The notes under the pieces were generated by a model. The model ran no database searches. It was not told the origin of the DNA and saw nothing but the letters and a program-made list of their open reading frames with translations. Source: Rhodocyclaceae bacterium (GTDB lineage Bacteria > Pseudomonadota > Gammaproteobacteria > Burkholderiales > Rhodocyclaceae). Taken from it: a DNA stretch of 39,207 bases. The translations under genes and the position numbers were made by a program. Each line of letters opens with the position of its first letter. Position 1 is the stretch's first letter. The stretch lies in NCBI GenBank assembly GCA_028687645.1, contig JAQTZQ010000016.1:1-39207 (forward strand). Reading direction: 5' to 3'. Positions 7,195 through 17,195 of this stretch are shown piece by piece.

Positions 7195-8337
7195 CTAAAG
7201 CCAGATATCTCCTTGGTCTTTCTTCGCCGGCACCAGCGCGTTAAGGATGTGGACGAACTTGCTGTCGAGCACCTCGCCACCCCTTTGGAACAACTGCATC
7301 ACGGCATCGGTCTCCTCGCGCAGCAAAAGGCTGATCCGTTCCTCCTGCGCCTCGGTCAGGCCGAGCGAAAAATAGGAGCTCTCCAACTTATCGATCAAAC
7401 CATGCAGCAAAATCTGGGTATCGGCTTGCTGCTGATGATAATCGGCCTGCAAACTGGCGGTGGCCTCATGCGCATCAAGTGCGGCAACCTGCAACTGTTC
7501 GGTGGTGATGGTGGCTTCGCGGCGCACCGTCACTGTCTGAATAATGGTTTGCGCCGCCTCGGTCAAGGTTTTGAGATTATTTTTAAGACGAAAATAGGCA
7601 TCAGGATCGGCCGGCATATTGGGCACCAGCAGCGATATATTTGGACAATTGATCAACAAGCGCTGCTTGAAGAAAAATATCCCGGCTTGCTCCATGCCCT
7701 TGGCCAAAATTGATTCTTCCAGTGCAGACGGTGGCTGGCCAACGGCTTGGGTGATGACGCCGTTATCGTGGCGCAGTTGAACCTGGCAATCGAGGCCGAG
7801 CCCCTGAATCAACTGAAGCACGCTGTTGACCAGATCCTCAAAATGCAGGCAGCCGAGGTTATCGCGCATGAAATTGAGCAACAAGTTACCGTCGCCATTG
7901 ACTGCCAGCAAATCGAGCGCCATTTTCTGCATGGCATCTTTTTCGACGGCCAGTTTTTCAGCCCGTCCTGACAGCGCCAGCATACGACGTACCTTCATCA
8001 ACAGAATTTCGCCCTCAAACGGCTTCTGGATAAAGTCGTTACCCCCGACCTGGAAGGCATGCAGCCGCTCTTCCAGCGTGTCACGCGACGAGACAAAGAT
8101 AATTGGCGTTGCGCTTCGCTCACGAATTTTCTCGCAAGTTTTGTAGCCATTGAGACCGGGCATCTCGATATCGAGCAAGATCAGATCGGGCGCGCTGGCG
8201 TCGATCTGCATCAGGCAGCTAGCGCCATCTTCGGCAACCAATACTTCGTAGTCATCCTCCAGTACGGCGCTCAGCGCAACTTGAACCACCGGATCATCGT
8301 CAACCACCAGCACTTTGCCTTTTAACATTGCGTTCAT
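7195..8337 (-). CDS. Response regulator with N-terminal receiver and C-terminal unassigned region
   Basis: A 380-aa receiver protein. Residues 8-125 form a canonical REC domain: acidic pocket D13-D15, phosphoacceptor D56 in LILLDIEMPG, switch serines in IIFVSS, and the conserved Lys in FIQKPF. The rest (about 140-380) has no DNA-binding or GGDEF motif. It contains a GAF-like stretch (HFEDLVNSVLQLIQGLGLDC) and long helices that may form a coiled coil, so output is probably by protein-protein contact. The start ATG 8337 was chosen because AGAGGA lies 9 bases upstream; ATG 8346 abuts that site. It follows the hybrid kinase gene by 20 bp, so the kinase is the likely partner. Confidence 0.85.
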   Translation of the reverse strand: MNAMLKGKVLVVDDDPVVQVALSAVLEDDYEVLVAEDGASCLMQIDASAPDLILLDIEMPGLNGYKTCEKIRERSATPIIFVSSRDTLEERLHAFQVGGNDFIQKPFEGEILLMKVRRMLALSGRAEKLAVEKDAMQKMALDLLAVNGDGNLLLNFMRDNLGCLHFEDLVNSVLQLIQGLGLDCQVQLRHDNGVITQAVGQPPSALEESILAKGMEQAGIFFFKQRLLINCPNISLLVPNMPADPDAYFRLKNNLKTLTEAAQTIIQTVTVRREATITTEQLQVAALDAHEATASLQADYHQQQADTQILLHGLIDKLESSYFSLGLTEAQEERISLLLREETDAVMQLFQRGGEVLDSKFVHILNALVPAKKDQGDIWL

Positions 8338-8357
8338 TTCATCCATTCCTCTGCGCG

Positions 8358-11300
8358 TTAAACCGTCAAATTTTCCAACCCCAGGCGGAGCGCCTGGCAA
8401 AACTCCGTCAAAGACGCCTCAAAGACCAACAACAAACTATCAATTTCCAGCTCGGAATCCCCATTGCGCAGGGCTGCCTCGATTGCACCGGCAAGTTCGG
8501 CAACCCTGAAGGCGCCAATCAATCCACCCGAACCTTTGGTTGAGTGGACCAGGCGTCGAGCTTCTTCGCGATCACCTTCGGCCAAGGCCCGGCGAATCTC
8601 CGGCAGCGCATTTTGCTGATGCTTGAGGAAGGTTTCCAGCAGATGTTTATAGGTAGCGGTTTTGCCTGAAACGGATTTTAAACCTTGGTCTACATCGAGC
8701 CCCGGAACCGCCCGTAACGCTGGAAATTTCTCCCCATTTTCCCTGTTGACCGTAACCACTGGCGTCGGGCGAGCGGTGTCCATCACTGCTAACCAGTGGC
8801 GTAACGTGCCAAACAAACCTTCGGCGGTAAAGGGCTTGGCGACATGCGCGTTCATGCCGGCAGCCAGGCACAAGGCCTTGTCCTCGCTAAACGCGTTGGC
8901 GGTCATGGCGACAATCGGAATACTCTCGCCTTCCGGCATTTGCCGAATCAGGCTGGTGGCCTCAAGGCCATCCATCACCGGCATCTGCATGTCCATCAGA
9001 ATCAGGTCATAGCGTTCTTGGGCGACACGCTCGACGGCCTCTTGGCCATTTTCCGCCAGTGTGACGTTCAAGCCGGCATCGACCAGCAGATCTCGAGCGA
9101 TTTCCTGATTAATCTCGTTGTCTTCGACGAGCAAAATATGGGCCGGATGAAATTTCACCATCTCGACTTTTGCCGCCATCGTTGGGGCTTCATCACGAAA
9201 ACCCGGTTGTTGCCGCACCAGATCACCGATCAGCAAATTGTGCACCAACGACGGATCGAAAGGCAGGTGGATCGTGCCGGCCATCAGCGGGCTGAGTTGC
9301 GCCGGCAGGCTTACCTTCCCGCTTCCCTCACTCAGCAAAAACAAGGAAAGCTTGCCGGGCTTCAGCGGCAGCAACTCGTCCGGCGATGCACCGTGCGCCA
9401 GATGCTCACTGAGCAACAAAAAGTCGTAAGCACCGCCGGCACGCTGCGCCGTCTCTAGGCGCACCCTGGCTTCCTTGATGGTTCGTGAGGCGTAAGCCCG
9501 TATTTTCAGGGCACTTAAATGCTGTACCACGTTGGCGCCAATCGCCTCGTTTTCATGAACGACCAGGCAGCGGCGCTGAATCAATGAAACTGGCTGGCTG
9601 TGCAACAGCGGTTTGGAGTGGGCGAAAGCAAAACGCGCTTCAAACCAGAAGGTACTGCCACTGCCCACGCTACTGATTACCCCCACATCGCCGCCCATCA
9701 AATGCGCCAGCTTGCGCGAAATAGCCAGCCCGAGTCCTGTACCGCCATATTTTCGCGTCGTCGACGCATCGGCTTGCTCAAAGCTCTGGAATAGTCGCAA
9801 TTGATCTTCGCCAGAAATACCAATACCGCTATCTTGAACCTCACAGCGAATGCATAATTCGTCGCTGCTTTGCTCGACCAAACGCGCCCGCATCTCGACA
9901 CCGCCACACTCGGTGAATTTGATGGCGTTGCTGACAAAATTAAATAGCACCTGCTGCACGCGCAGCGCATCACCATTGATCTGGGCCGGAATCATCCGAT
10001 CAATTTGCGTCGACCAGGAGAGATTTTGCTCCGTCAGTTTGTTTGCCACCAAGCCACTGATTAATGCAAAAACCTGAGCCAATGAAAAATCGGCGCGCTC
10101 CAGTGTGATGCGATCTGCTTCGATCTTTGACAGATCGAGAATGTCGTTGATCAAGCCCAGCAAATGGTTGCCCGCATCACCGAGCTTGACCAAGCGATCA
10201 GCCTGGCGCGGCTCTCGCACGTCCTTTTGCAGTAACTGCGTCAAGCCGATTACGGCGTTCAAGGGGGTGCGGATTTCATGACTCATATTGGCTAAAAAAG
10301 CACTCTTGGCACGGCTTGCCGATTCCGCCTGAAGCACCCGCGATTCCAGCGAGAGATTCAGTGCCTTGATTTCTTCATTCGCCAGATTCAGTGCAGCGGT
10401 GCGCTCCCTGACCAGAACCGATAGCTCATTACGATGCTGCTCCAATTCCTGCATCAGCTTTTTGGTCGCAGAGATATCCTGCTTGACCGCCATGTAGTGC
10501 GTGATGACGCCATCCCTCTGGCGCAAAGGAGAAATGACCGCAGACTCGGTAAATATCTGGCCATTTTTACGCTGATTGATCAATTCGCCCTGCCATGACT
10601 CACCATGGGCCAGCGCCTCCCACATCGCCGCATAAATCGCAGGCGAATTCTGCCCTGACGAGAGAATCCTCGGGTTGCGACCAATCAGTTCATCCAGGCC
10701 ATACCCGCTGCGCTCGATAAAGGCAGCATTGGCATACTCGATTTCCGGCACCAGATTGGTAATCAGAACAGCATCATGGCTTTGCTCGACAACCTGCGAC
10801 AGCCGCCGCAACAGCTCTTGGCTGGCGCGCTTATCGGTAATGTCCCGACCGGAACTCAAGGTCCCCAACACCGCGCCGTGTTGATCTTTAACCAGCACAT
10901 TGTGCCAACCAATCAAACGTCGCTCACCACTCCGGGTAACGACCGTATTCTCAAAATCCTCGACCCCTTCCGTCGCTCCCGTGATCAAATCAACATAAAC
11001 CGGGAATACCTGCGACATTCCCTCCGGTTGTGGCAAGCAGGTCTCAAACCAGTTTTTTCCGATCAACTCGTCTTCAGACCAGCCCAACAGGCGGCAGCCG
11101 GCGGCGTTGATCATGCTCACCTCACCCTCTTGATTCAGTGCCACAACAATGCTTTGCACCGCCTCAAGATACAACCTGGCCCGGTCAGACTCGCTCCTGG
11201 CCTGACTTTGAGCCACCAGCAGAGAGCTGATGTCGTGCAAGGTCAGGGAAATCCCCGTCTGCCGTCCTGACTCGACGTACGGGCGGGCATTCGCCTGAAA

Positions 11301-12545
11301 GGTAAAGGTGCGCTCCGCTATCTGCCACGAAAAAATAAAATCCAGTGCTTCACCGTCGAGAGCGACCTCGATATAAGGGCAGATCTGACGATAGACCAAA
11401 TCACCGGTCACTGACTGTAAGGAGGTAGCGATAATCGCCTCGACCGGGCGTTGCAACATCTCTGCGTAAGCCGCATTGACGATCTGGTGGCGCTGCTTCT
11501 GATCCAGCATGAGCAGCATATTGCCGGCACTCTCTACCAACAGTTGATAGCGCTGCAGGCGAGCCTGTTGCTGTTCATGCCGTTGCCAGTTTGCCCTCGA
11601 TCTGCGCTGAAAGGCCAGCAAGGTAATGCCGCTGGCAACTACACTGGCAAAAAGCAAAGCCAGCAAATTTCGGGTGTTTTGCCACCAGTGCGAAAAAACC
11701 GCTGCGTTCTCCCGGCTCACCATGACAACCGGTGCCTGATCCAGCTTGATTTTTGGCACATCCAGCGTCTGAATCGCCACCAGTCTGTCCTCGCCGGTAG
11801 CCAGCAAGGTGCCGGAGAAAATATTACCAAGCTTGCCGCTTTCGCGATGGCGCGTAAAAAACGAGCCGGGTACGGCAACCGTATCAACCCGCATTTTTTT
11901 CTCTTCGGGAAAACCCATGACCAGCGAGCCATCGCCGTGCACCAGAGCTGTCCAGGCATCTTCGGCGTAGCGGGTTTCTGCCAACAAATGGCCAAGGAAG
12001 GGCAAGTCCAGAGAAATCACCGCCACCCCGGCAAACTCGCCCCGCGCCCCGGACAGGCTGCGCGACAGAGCCGACATGTGATCGGTGAAAGTTGATTGAA
12101 AGAGTGGCGAGATAATTCTCAGCGCTGGATTGTTCTTGGCTTGGGCTTGCTTGAAGTAATAACGATGGGCAAAATTCCTGCCGACCAGATCTTCTCGACT
12201 TGATGCCGTAACCGTTCCATTGGCATCGAGCAACAGCAGGATATCGCTGCCGGGGAAGGCCTGAATCAATTGCTTCATTTGACTAGGCTGTGATTTTAAC
12301 GGCGTCCCGCTGCCGGGCTTTGCCACCTCTCCCAGCCATAGCGCCAGCAGTGCGTCCGTATGGGCAAAATGCCGCGTCAGAATATCGACAGAGATCGACG
12401 CCAGGTTGGATAAATGCGTCTGCTCTTCCTGCTCGATAGATTGACGGCTTTGCCGCAGTTGATAAGCAAAAATCACCGCGACAAATAGCCAGACACCCAC
12501 CCAGAGAAGCCACTGCTTAGCGAATCTATCCTGCTCAAGCTTCAT
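8358..12545 (-). CDS. Large hybrid sensor histidine kinase (Cache-PAS3-HisKA-HATPase-REC-REC-HPt)
   Basis: A 1395-aa membrane phosphorelay sensor. Order: TM1 (about 12-31); periplasmic double-Cache domain (about 35-290, with [17 protein letters not shown]); TM2 (about 303-322); three PAS domains (about 340-690); coiled coil; HisKA with H756 in SHEIRTPLN; HATPase with NAIKF, DSGIGIS and [10 protein letters not shown]; a degenerate receiver (VVHENE instead of the acidic pocket, no Asp at LLLSEHL); a canonical receiver with D1185 in [13 protein letters not shown]; and an HPt domain with H1334 in VHSTKGSGG. The ATG 12545 was preferred over TTG 12557. The Cache domain suggests sensing of a small extracellular ligand. 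Co-transcribed with the response regulator downstream. Confidence 0.92.
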   Translation of the reverse strand: MKLEQDRFAKQWLLWVGVWLFVAVIFAYQLRQSRQSIEQEEQTHLSNLASISVDILTRHFAHTDALLALWLGEVAKPGSGTPLKSQPSQMKQLIQAFPGSDILLLLDANGTVTASSREDLVGRNFAHRYYFKQAQAKNNPALRIISPLFQSTFTDHMSALSRSLSGARGEFAGVAVISLDLPFLGHLLAETRYAEDAWTALVHGDGSLVMGFPEEKKMRVDTVAVPGSFFTRHRESGKLGNIFSGTLLATGEDRLVAIQTLDVPKIKLDQAPVVMVSRENAAVFSHWWQNTRNLLALLFASVVASGITLLAFQRRSRANWQRHEQQQARLQRYQLLVESAGNMLLMLDQKQRHQIVNAAYAEMLQRPVEAIIATSLQSVTGDLVYRQICPYIEVALDGEALDFIFSWQIAERTFTFQANARPYVESGRQTGISLTLHDISSLLVAQSQARSESDRARLYLEAVQSIVVALNQEGEVSMINAAGCRLLGWSEDELIGKNWFETCLPQPEGMSQVFPVYVDLITGATEGVEDFENTVVTRSGERRLIGWHNVLVKDQHGAVLGTLSSGRDITDKRASQELLRRLSQVVEQSHDAVLITNLVPEIEYANAAFIERSGYGLDELIGRNPRILSSGQNSPAIYAAMWEALAHGESWQGELINQRKNGQIFTESAVISPLRQRDGVITHYMAVKQDISATKKLMQELEQHRNELSVLVRERTAALNLANEEIKALNLSLESRVLQAESASRAKSAFLANMSHEIRTPLNAVIGLTQLLQKDVREPRQADRLVKLGDAGNHLLGLINDILDLSKIEADRITLERADFSLAQVFALISGLVANKLTEQNLSWSTQIDRMIPAQINGDALRVQQVLFNFVSNAIKFTECGGVEMRARLVEQSSDELCIRCEVQDSGIGISGEDQLRLFQSFEQADASTTRKYGGTGLGLAISRKLAHLMGGDVGVISSVGSGSTFWFEARFAFAHSKPLLHSQPVSLIQRRCLVVHENEAIGANVVQHLSALKIRAYASRTIKEARVRLETAQRAGGAYDFLLLSEHLAHGASPDELLPLKPGKLSLFLLSEGSGKVSLPAQLSPLMAGTIHLPFDPSLVHNLLIGDLVRQQPGFRDEAPTMAAKVEMVKFHPAHILLVEDNEINQEIARDLLVDAGLNVTLAENGQEAVERVAQERYDLILMDMQMPVMDGLEATSLIRQMPEGESIPIVAMTANAFSEDKALCLAAGMNAHVAKPFTAEGLFGTLRHWLAVMDTARPTPVVTVNRENGEKFPALRAVPGLDVDQGLKSVSGKTATYKHLLETFLKHQQNALPEIRRALAEGDREEARRLVHSTKGSGGLIGAFRVAELAGAIEAALRNGDSELEIDSLLLVFEASLTEFCQALRLGLENLTV

Positions 12546-12626
12546 TGCAATATCCAACCCTTAAACACGAAACAGGAATGACGGCGGGCTGTGCGCTCAA
12601 AGCCGTTTTCGAAAGGTATCATGATA

Positions 12627-12644
12627 TTGGCAATTTTATGCCAA
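12627..12644. promoter_or_regulatory. Perfect palindrome TTGGCA-N6-TGCCAA, possible operator
   Basis: An 18-bp inverted repeat with 6-bp arms and an AT-only centre, in the 171-bp space between the divergent hybrid kinase and lipoprotein genes. It resembles a sigma54 GG/GC core but has 9 rather than 10 bases between GG and GC, so an operator is more likely. Confidence 0.4.
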
Positions 12645-12716
12645 GGCATTGATCTGCGGGTCTATTCCTCGCGCCGTCAAAAAGCTATCATGGCGCTTTA
12701 TTTTGTTGTCTGGTGA

Positions 12717-12893
12717 ATGATGCGCGCGATCCTGATTGCAACAATTCTGTGTGCCAGCCTGCTAGGCGCCTGCAGCACCAGTAAAGATCGGATAGGTAAC
12801 AAAAATATCGATCAGACCAGCACGCTCAAAGTAAACCCTGGTCTCCTTGGCGAAACGACGTCGCCACCGCAACAAGTGCGCCCAAATCCTTAA
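12717..12893 (+). CDS. Small lipoprotein, 58 aa
   Basis: A short exported lipoprotein. Residues 1-18 form a signal peptide ending in the lipobox LLGAC with Cys19; after cleavage about 40 residues, polar and Pro/Gln rich, remain (CSTSKDRIG...RPNP). No known domain. Two adjacent in-frame ATG codons (12717 and 12720) are both possible starts, with GGTGA just upstream. It is divergent from the hybrid kinase. The combination of a positively charged start, hydrophobic core and perfect lipobox in a short frame makes chance unlikely. Confidence 0.7.
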   Translation: MMRAILIATILCASLLGACSTSKDRIGNKNIDQTSTLKVNPGLLGETTSPPQQVRPNP

Positions 12894-12914
12894 ATTCTGA
12901 AAAGTTGAGCCTGA

Positions 12915-13100
12915 TCAGGCAGCCAAGCGTTGCGGACGAGCATGGTAGGTGCGCATGTTCGACAACCACTCTGCGAATGAGATTTCCTGCACATCCGGGT
13001 AGCGCCTCTCAACTGACCGACGGCGCTCGCGCCAACCCTTCGGCGGACCAACATCGTTGTCCCGCCGATCATTACCCAAACGTCTGCTGTTGGTTTTCAT
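12915..13100 (-). CDS. Small Arg-rich hypothetical protein, 61 aa
   Basis: Unrecognised, very basic soluble protein with repeated Arg clusters (NSRRLGNDRR, WRERRRSVERRYPDV) followed by an acidic/aromatic stretch (EISFAEWLSNM). ATG 13100 was chosen for the GAGGG 7 bases upstream; ATG 13127 would add nine residues. It looks like the short 'DRR...ERR' proteins common in betaproteobacteria (from memory, unverified); binding of nucleic acid or an acidic partner is conceivable but unproven. It converges on the lipoprotein gene. Confidence 0.6.
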   Translation of the reverse strand: MKTNSRRLGNDRRDNDVGPPKGWRERRRSVERRYPDVQEISFAEWLSNMRTYHARPQRLAA

Positions 13101-13227
13101 GATGGCCCTCGCTTGTGGCAGTTGCATTCACTGGTGCCTGCTGGCTACGCTTTCAATGTACTTGTACGGTATTTTTATAGCAGTGAAAAACCTCACGGCT
13201 TGCGCAAAATAATTTGGCATATTTCGG

Positions 13228-14136
13228 GTGTCCAGCAACTTCCCTTACCGAGGCCGTTTCGCACCATCGCCCACCGGCCCGTTGCATTTTGGCTCGCTGA
13301 TTGCCGCACTGGCCAGTTATCTCGATGCGCGGGCCAATGCCGGTATCTGGCTGGTGCGCATGGAAGACATTGACACCACACGCAACGTAACCGGGGCAGC
13401 AGATCAAATTTTGGCGACCCTGGAGGCCTTCGGCTTTGAATGGTCGGGCGAGGTACTTTTCCAGACCCGCCGCCAGGATGCCTACGCAGCGGCACTTGAG
13501 CGGTTGAAAGCGAGTGGACTGGCTTATGGCTGCGCCTGTTCACGCAAGGAAATAGCCGATAGCAGCCAGCACTTGGCGATTGATGGCGGACAGGTTTACC
13601 CCGGCACCTGTCGCTCAGGAATGCCCTTGGGCCGCAGCGCGCGCGCTTGGCGCCTACGCGTAAATGCCGACGATATTTTTTTTGATGACCGCATTCAAGG
13701 CGTAATCAGACAGCAACTTGAACGCGATGTTGGTGATTTTGTATTGCAGCGAGCTGACCGTTTGTTTGCCTATCAACTGGCAGTTACGGTCGACGACGAA
13801 TTTCAACGGATTTCTCATATTGTGCGCGGCGCTGATCTGCTCGCCTCTACACCTCGCCAGATTTGGCTTCAGCAGTGTTTGGACTATCCCACACCGCGCT
13901 ACGCCCACCTGCCAGTGGCGGCCAACGCCGCCGGCGAAAAGCTCTCTAAGCAAACACGGGCGCCTGCGCTCGATATTGGGCGAAGCAGCGAATTATTGGC
14001 TGATGGCTTGTATTTTCTAGGTCAATCACCTCCTTCTGACTTGCGTAAAGCACCGCAAGCAGAAGTTTGGGCTTGGGCTTTCGAGCATTGGTCACTGGCC
14101 CATGTTTTACGCCAGCCAACTATTCGATTGGCGTAG
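13228..14136 (+). CDS. gluQ: Glutamyl-Q tRNA(Asp) synthetase GluQ
   Basis: Attaches glutamate to queuosine at the wobble base of tRNA-Asp. The 302-aa protein is a class I GluRS catalytic core without the anticodon-binding domain. Visible: RFAPSPTGPLHFGSL (HIGH-like signature), the zinc-binding CAC...YPGTC segment (residues about 108-131), the ribose-binding DDEFQRISHIVRGADLL and KLSKQ as the KMSKS equivalent. The absence of the C-terminal half separates GluQ from GltX. The start is GTG 13228 with a poor ribosome site. Its 3' end overlaps the convergent clsB gene by 17 bp. Confidence 0.93.
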   Translation: MSSNFPYRGRFAPSPTGPLHFGSLIAALASYLDARANAGIWLVRMEDIDTTRNVTGAADQILATLEAFGFEWSGEVLFQTRRQDAYAAALERLKASGLAYGCACSRKEIADSSQHLAIDGGQVYPGTCRSGMPLGRSARAWRLRVNADDIFFDDRIQGVIRQQLERDVGDFVLQRADRLFAYQLAVTVDDEFQRISHIVRGADLLASTPRQIWLQQCLDYPTPRYAHLPVAANAAGEKLSKQTRAPALDIGRSSELLADGLYFLGQSPPSDLRKAPQAEVWAWAFEHWSLAHVLRQPTIRLA

Positions 14137-15322
14137 TACCCGGTGTTTCTTCGTCGGCCCGCCAGTGTTTGGGGCCGTAACCTGTAAGCCCGACCATAGC
14201 GCGCACCAGCCCGTAACTCAGCCAGCTAAGCCATTGTTTGTAGAACGGCTGCAACGCCAGATCGCTAGGCAACACTTCCCGCGCACCGAGGGTAATCGCC
14301 GAACGCAAACTACGCCGTAATTCGCCAGCGAAATTGTGGTCGCGCACAACGATATTGGCCTCCTTGGCTAACAGCAGGCTGAAGGGGTCGATGTTGGACG
14401 ATCCCACTGTCGCCCACTCGCCATCAATCACCGCCACCTTGGCATGCATGAAGCTTTTTTCGTACTCGAAAATACGAATCTGATTTTCCAGCAAGGCGCC
14501 ATATAGAGTTTGCGTGGCGCGCTGTAGAAATGGATGATCGCTTTTGCCTTGCAGCAACACGGTAATTTTTACGCCACGTTTAGCCGCCGCGTAGATCGCC
14601 CGACCGAAACGCATACCGGGCATGAAATAGGCATTGGCGATCAGAATCTCGTCGCGTGCGTTGCCTATCGCCTCAATGTAGGCATTCAGGATGTCGTTAC
14701 GGTGACGAATGTTGTCGCGAATCAAAAAGGCGGCGAGCTGCGTTCCGACCTCACCGCAACAAGGCAATTTAACCGGCGTCAGGCGGAAACGCCGCTTGAA
14801 ATTGACCCACGACACGATCTCCCACATCCGCCGAGCGGCACCATGCACCTGGCGCAGGGTTGGCCCTTCGAGGCGCACCGCATAGTCGTAGCGCGGACAC
14901 ATCTCGTCGGGCGCATTGTTGTCGTCGACAATATTGATGCCACCGACAAATGCCACGCGCGCATCGATAACGACCAATTTTCGATGCAGACGACGCAAAC
15001 GATGGCGACGGAAATGAAAAGGGCTGATTTCTGGCCGGTAAAGCATCGCCCGAACCCCCCATTCCGTCATGCGTGGCAAAAAATCCTTGGAAAAATTTTG
15101 CCCGCCAAAGCCGTCGACCGTCACGTTTACGACCACGCCGCGCGCCGATGCCCGACAAAGTGCATTGGTCACCTCGTGGCCAATCAGATCGTCAGCGAAG
15201 ATGTAGCTTTCGAGAAAAATTTCGACCTGGGCGCTTTCGATTTCAGCAATCAAGGCCGGGAAATATTCCGCGCCCGAGTTGAGCAAACTAACCCGATTGC
15301 CGGGCAAAAACTCAGGTGCCAT
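14120..15322 (-). CDS. clsB: Cardiolipin synthase B (phospholipase D family)
   Basis: Makes cardiolipin at the inner membrane by transesterification between phospholipids. The 400 aa contain two HKD motifs: HRKLVVIDARVAFVGG (near residue 113) and HAKVAVIDGEWATVGSSNID (near residue 293). There are no N-terminal transmembrane helices, which marks the ClsB rather than the ClsA type; a C-terminal amphipathic tail (LSWLSYGLVRAMVGLTG) may touch the membrane. It overlaps the end of the upstream EEP gene by 11 bp, the same pairing as ybhP-clsB in E. coli. Confidence 0.92.
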   Translation of the reverse strand: MAPEFLPGNRVSLLNSGAEYFPALIAEIESAQVEIFLESYIFADDLIGHEVTNALCRASARGVVVNVTVDGFGGQNFSKDFLPRMTEWGVRAMLYRPEISPFHFRRHRLRRLHRKLVVIDARVAFVGGINIVDDNNAPDEMCPRYDYAVRLEGPTLRQVHGAARRMWEIVSWVNFKRRFRLTPVKLPCCGEVGTQLAAFLIRDNIRHRNDILNAYIEAIGNARDEILIANAYFMPGMRFGRAIYAAAKRGVKITVLLQGKSDHPFLQRATQTLYGALLENQIRIFEYEKSFMHAKVAVIDGEWATVGSSNIDPFSLLLAKEANIVVRDHNFAGELRRSLRSAITLGAREVLPSDLALQPFYKQWLSWLSYGLVRAMVGLTGYGPKHWRADEETPGTTPIE

Positions 15323-16070
15323 GCGCTGTCAAATGCGCCGACAAGGCGGCGTGATCAGAAATTTTCGACCACGGCTGGCCGTGATGCACTTCGGTGCGCA
15401 GCACCTCAAAACCACGCACATAAACCCGGTCGAGACGAAACATCGGCAAGGCAGCGGGAAAGCTGCGCACCGGCGTACCTTGGCGATCGCTGAAGACTTC
15501 ACGCAAACCTAGGCTTTCCGCGAGCTGATCCCCGGCATGATTGCGCCAGTCGTTGAAATCTCCAGCAATGATCAACGGCGCCTCGGGATCGATGATGTTG
15601 TCGAGATAGCTCGCCAGTGCCGCCATCTGCCGGCGCCGCGAGTAGCCAAAGAGCGACAGGTGCACACAAACACAATGCACCGCCGGCGCATTCGGCAATT
15701 CGATTTGACAATGCAACATGCCGCGTCTCTCAAATTGCAAATGTGTCACGTCCTGATTGTGCGAATGCAAAATTGGAAAGCGCGAGAGGATGGCGTTACC
15801 GTGGTGACCATGGTCATAAATCATGTTCTGACCATAAGCCGATGCCGGCCAGACATCCTCAGCCAGAAACTCGTGCTGCGGAGAACTCGGCCAATTATCG
15901 TGATTCTCCGCATGCCCCAGATGCAAGCCCTGCACTTCCTGCAAAAAAACAATATCCGAATTCAGATGGCGCAGCCGCTCGCGCAACTCATGCACCATCA
16001 TCTGCCGATTGAACTGCGAGAAGCCCTTGTGGATGTTGTAAGTGGTGATGTGTAGGGTGGGCTTGCTCAT
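15312..16070 (-). CDS. Endonuclease/exonuclease/phosphatase family protein, YbhP-like
   Basis: A 252-aa metal-dependent phosphohydrolase of the DNase I-like fold. Motifs: TYNIHKG at the N-terminus, FLQEV (metal-binding Glu), AVHCVCVHLSL, IIAGDFNDW (catalytic Asp-Asn) and the C-terminal SDHAALSA (Asp-His). It is a homologue of E. coli YbhP, encoded next to ClsB; a lipid-head-group or phosphodiester substrate is a reasonable guess, not proven. ATG 16070 was chosen because the upstream extension reads into nadA. It starts 7 bp after the nadA stop and overlaps clsB. Confidence 0.88.
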   Translation of the reverse strand: MSKPTLHITTYNIHKGFSQFNRQMMVHELRERLRHLNSDIVFLQEVQGLHLGHAENHDNWPSSPQHEFLAEDVWPASAYGQNMIYDHGHHGNAILSRFPILHSHNQDVTHLQFERRGMLHCQIELPNAPAVHCVCVHLSLFGYSRRRQMAALASYLDNIIDPEAPLIIAGDFNDWRNHAGDQLAESLGLREVFSDRQGTPVRSFPAALPMFRLDRVYVRGFEVLRTEVHHGQPWSKISDHAALSAHLTAHGT

Positions 16071-16077
16071 CACAAAG

Positions 16078-17175
16078 TCAGGAAATAGCCAGCATACGAT
16101 CAAGCGCCAGTTTGGCCAGTTTGACCTCGTGCTCGGGCACTTTGATCGCATTCACTACCTTGCCATCGACCAGATTCTCCAGCGTCCAGGCCAGATGCTG
16201 CGGGTCGATGCGCTGCATGGTCGAGCACATGCAAATGGTAGTCGCCATGAACTGAACGATCTTGTTCTGCGGCAAAACTTCCCTGGCCAGGCGATCAACC
16301 AGATTCAACTCGGTGCCGACCAGCCAGCGCGTACCCTCCGGCGCTTCCTTGATGGTTCTGACGATATGCTCAGTCGAGCCAACGTAATCGGATGCGGCGC
16401 AAACTTCAAAATTACATTCTGGATGCGCGATGACCTTGCCCTCGGGATACTTGGCACGAAAAGCGTCGATCTGCGATTTCTGGAACATCTGATGCACCGA
16501 GCAATGCCCCTTCCACAGCAGGATGCGCGCCTTTTTGATCTGTTCCGGGGTCAGCCCGCCAAATTCGAGATCCGGGTCCCAGACGACCATTTCATCCATG
16601 GCAAAACCCATGTTGTGTCCGGTCCAGCGACCAAGATGCTGATCAGGGAAGAACAAGACCTTGGGCCGCCGCTCAAAAGCCCACTTGGCAATGGTGCCCG
16701 CATTAGACGATGTGCACACGATGCCGCCATGTTCGCCACAGAAAGCTTTCAAATCGGCAGCTGAGTTGATGTAGGTAACCGGCGTGACTTCCTCTTCAGC
16801 GTTCAGCACTTCGTCCAATTCGCGCCAGCAGCGTTCCACCTTGGCGAGATTGGCCATGTCGGCCATCGAACAACCGGCGGCCAGGTCGGGCAGGATGGCG
16901 ATCTGGTGGGGCGCCGTCATGATGTCGGCGACTTCTGCCATGAAATGCACACCGCAGAAAATCACGTATTCCGCATCGGTCTGCGACGCCAGGCGCGATA
17001 ATTTGAGCGAGTCACCGGTCAGGTCGGCATGCTGATAAACATCGGCGCGCTGATAGTGGTGACAAAGAATGACTGCCTTTTTACCCAGCTTGGCGCGGGC
17101 GACGCGAATTCTTTCCTGACAGGCATCGTCTGACAACTTGTTGAACGGATCGAAGGCGATAGTGGCTGTTTGCAT
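16078..17175 (-). CDS. nadA: Quinolinate synthase NadA
   Basis: Condenses iminoaspartate with dihydroxyacetone phosphate to quinolinate, the precursor of NAD. The 365-aa protein has the three pseudo-repeats of NadA and the [4Fe-4S]-ligating cysteines around FCGVHFMAEVAD, ECNFEVC and CMCSTMQ, plus VTYINSAADLKAFCGE and SNAGTIAKWA. The start ATG 17175 (MQTATIAFDP) was chosen; the frame is open 63 codons further into the rhodanese gene. No nadB or nadC is near. It lies 20 bp downstream of the rhodanese gene and 7 bp upstream of the EEP gene, so all four minus-strand genes may form one operon. Confidence 0.95.
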   Translation of the reverse strand: MQTATIAFDPFNKLSDDACQERIRVARAKLGKKAVILCHHYQRADVYQHADLTGDSLKLSRLASQTDAEYVIFCGVHFMAEVADIMTAPHQIAILPDLAAGCSMADMANLAKVERCWRELDEVLNAEEEVTPVTYINSAADLKAFCGEHGGIVCTSSNAGTIAKWAFERRPKVLFFPDQHLGRWTGHNMGFAMDEMVVWDPDLEFGGLTPEQIKKARILLWKGHCSVHQMFQKSQIDAFRAKYPEGKVIAHPECNFEVCAASDYVGSTEHIVRTIKEAPEGTRWLVGTELNLVDRLAREVLPQNKIVQFMATTICMCSTMQRIDPQHLAWTLENLVDGKVVNAIKVPEHEVKLAKLALDRMLAIS

Positions 17176-17195
17176 ACTGTTCTCTAAATAATTAA

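Noticed and set aside
12627..12644. TGGCA...TGCC as a sigma54 promoter before the lipoprotein gene
   Set aside because: Only 9 bases lie between GG and GC whereas sigma54 needs 10; kept only as a palindrome.
14534..15493. Plus-strand open frame of 319 codons opposite clsB
   Set aside because: A shadow of clsB and the EEP gene; no domain, no start signals.
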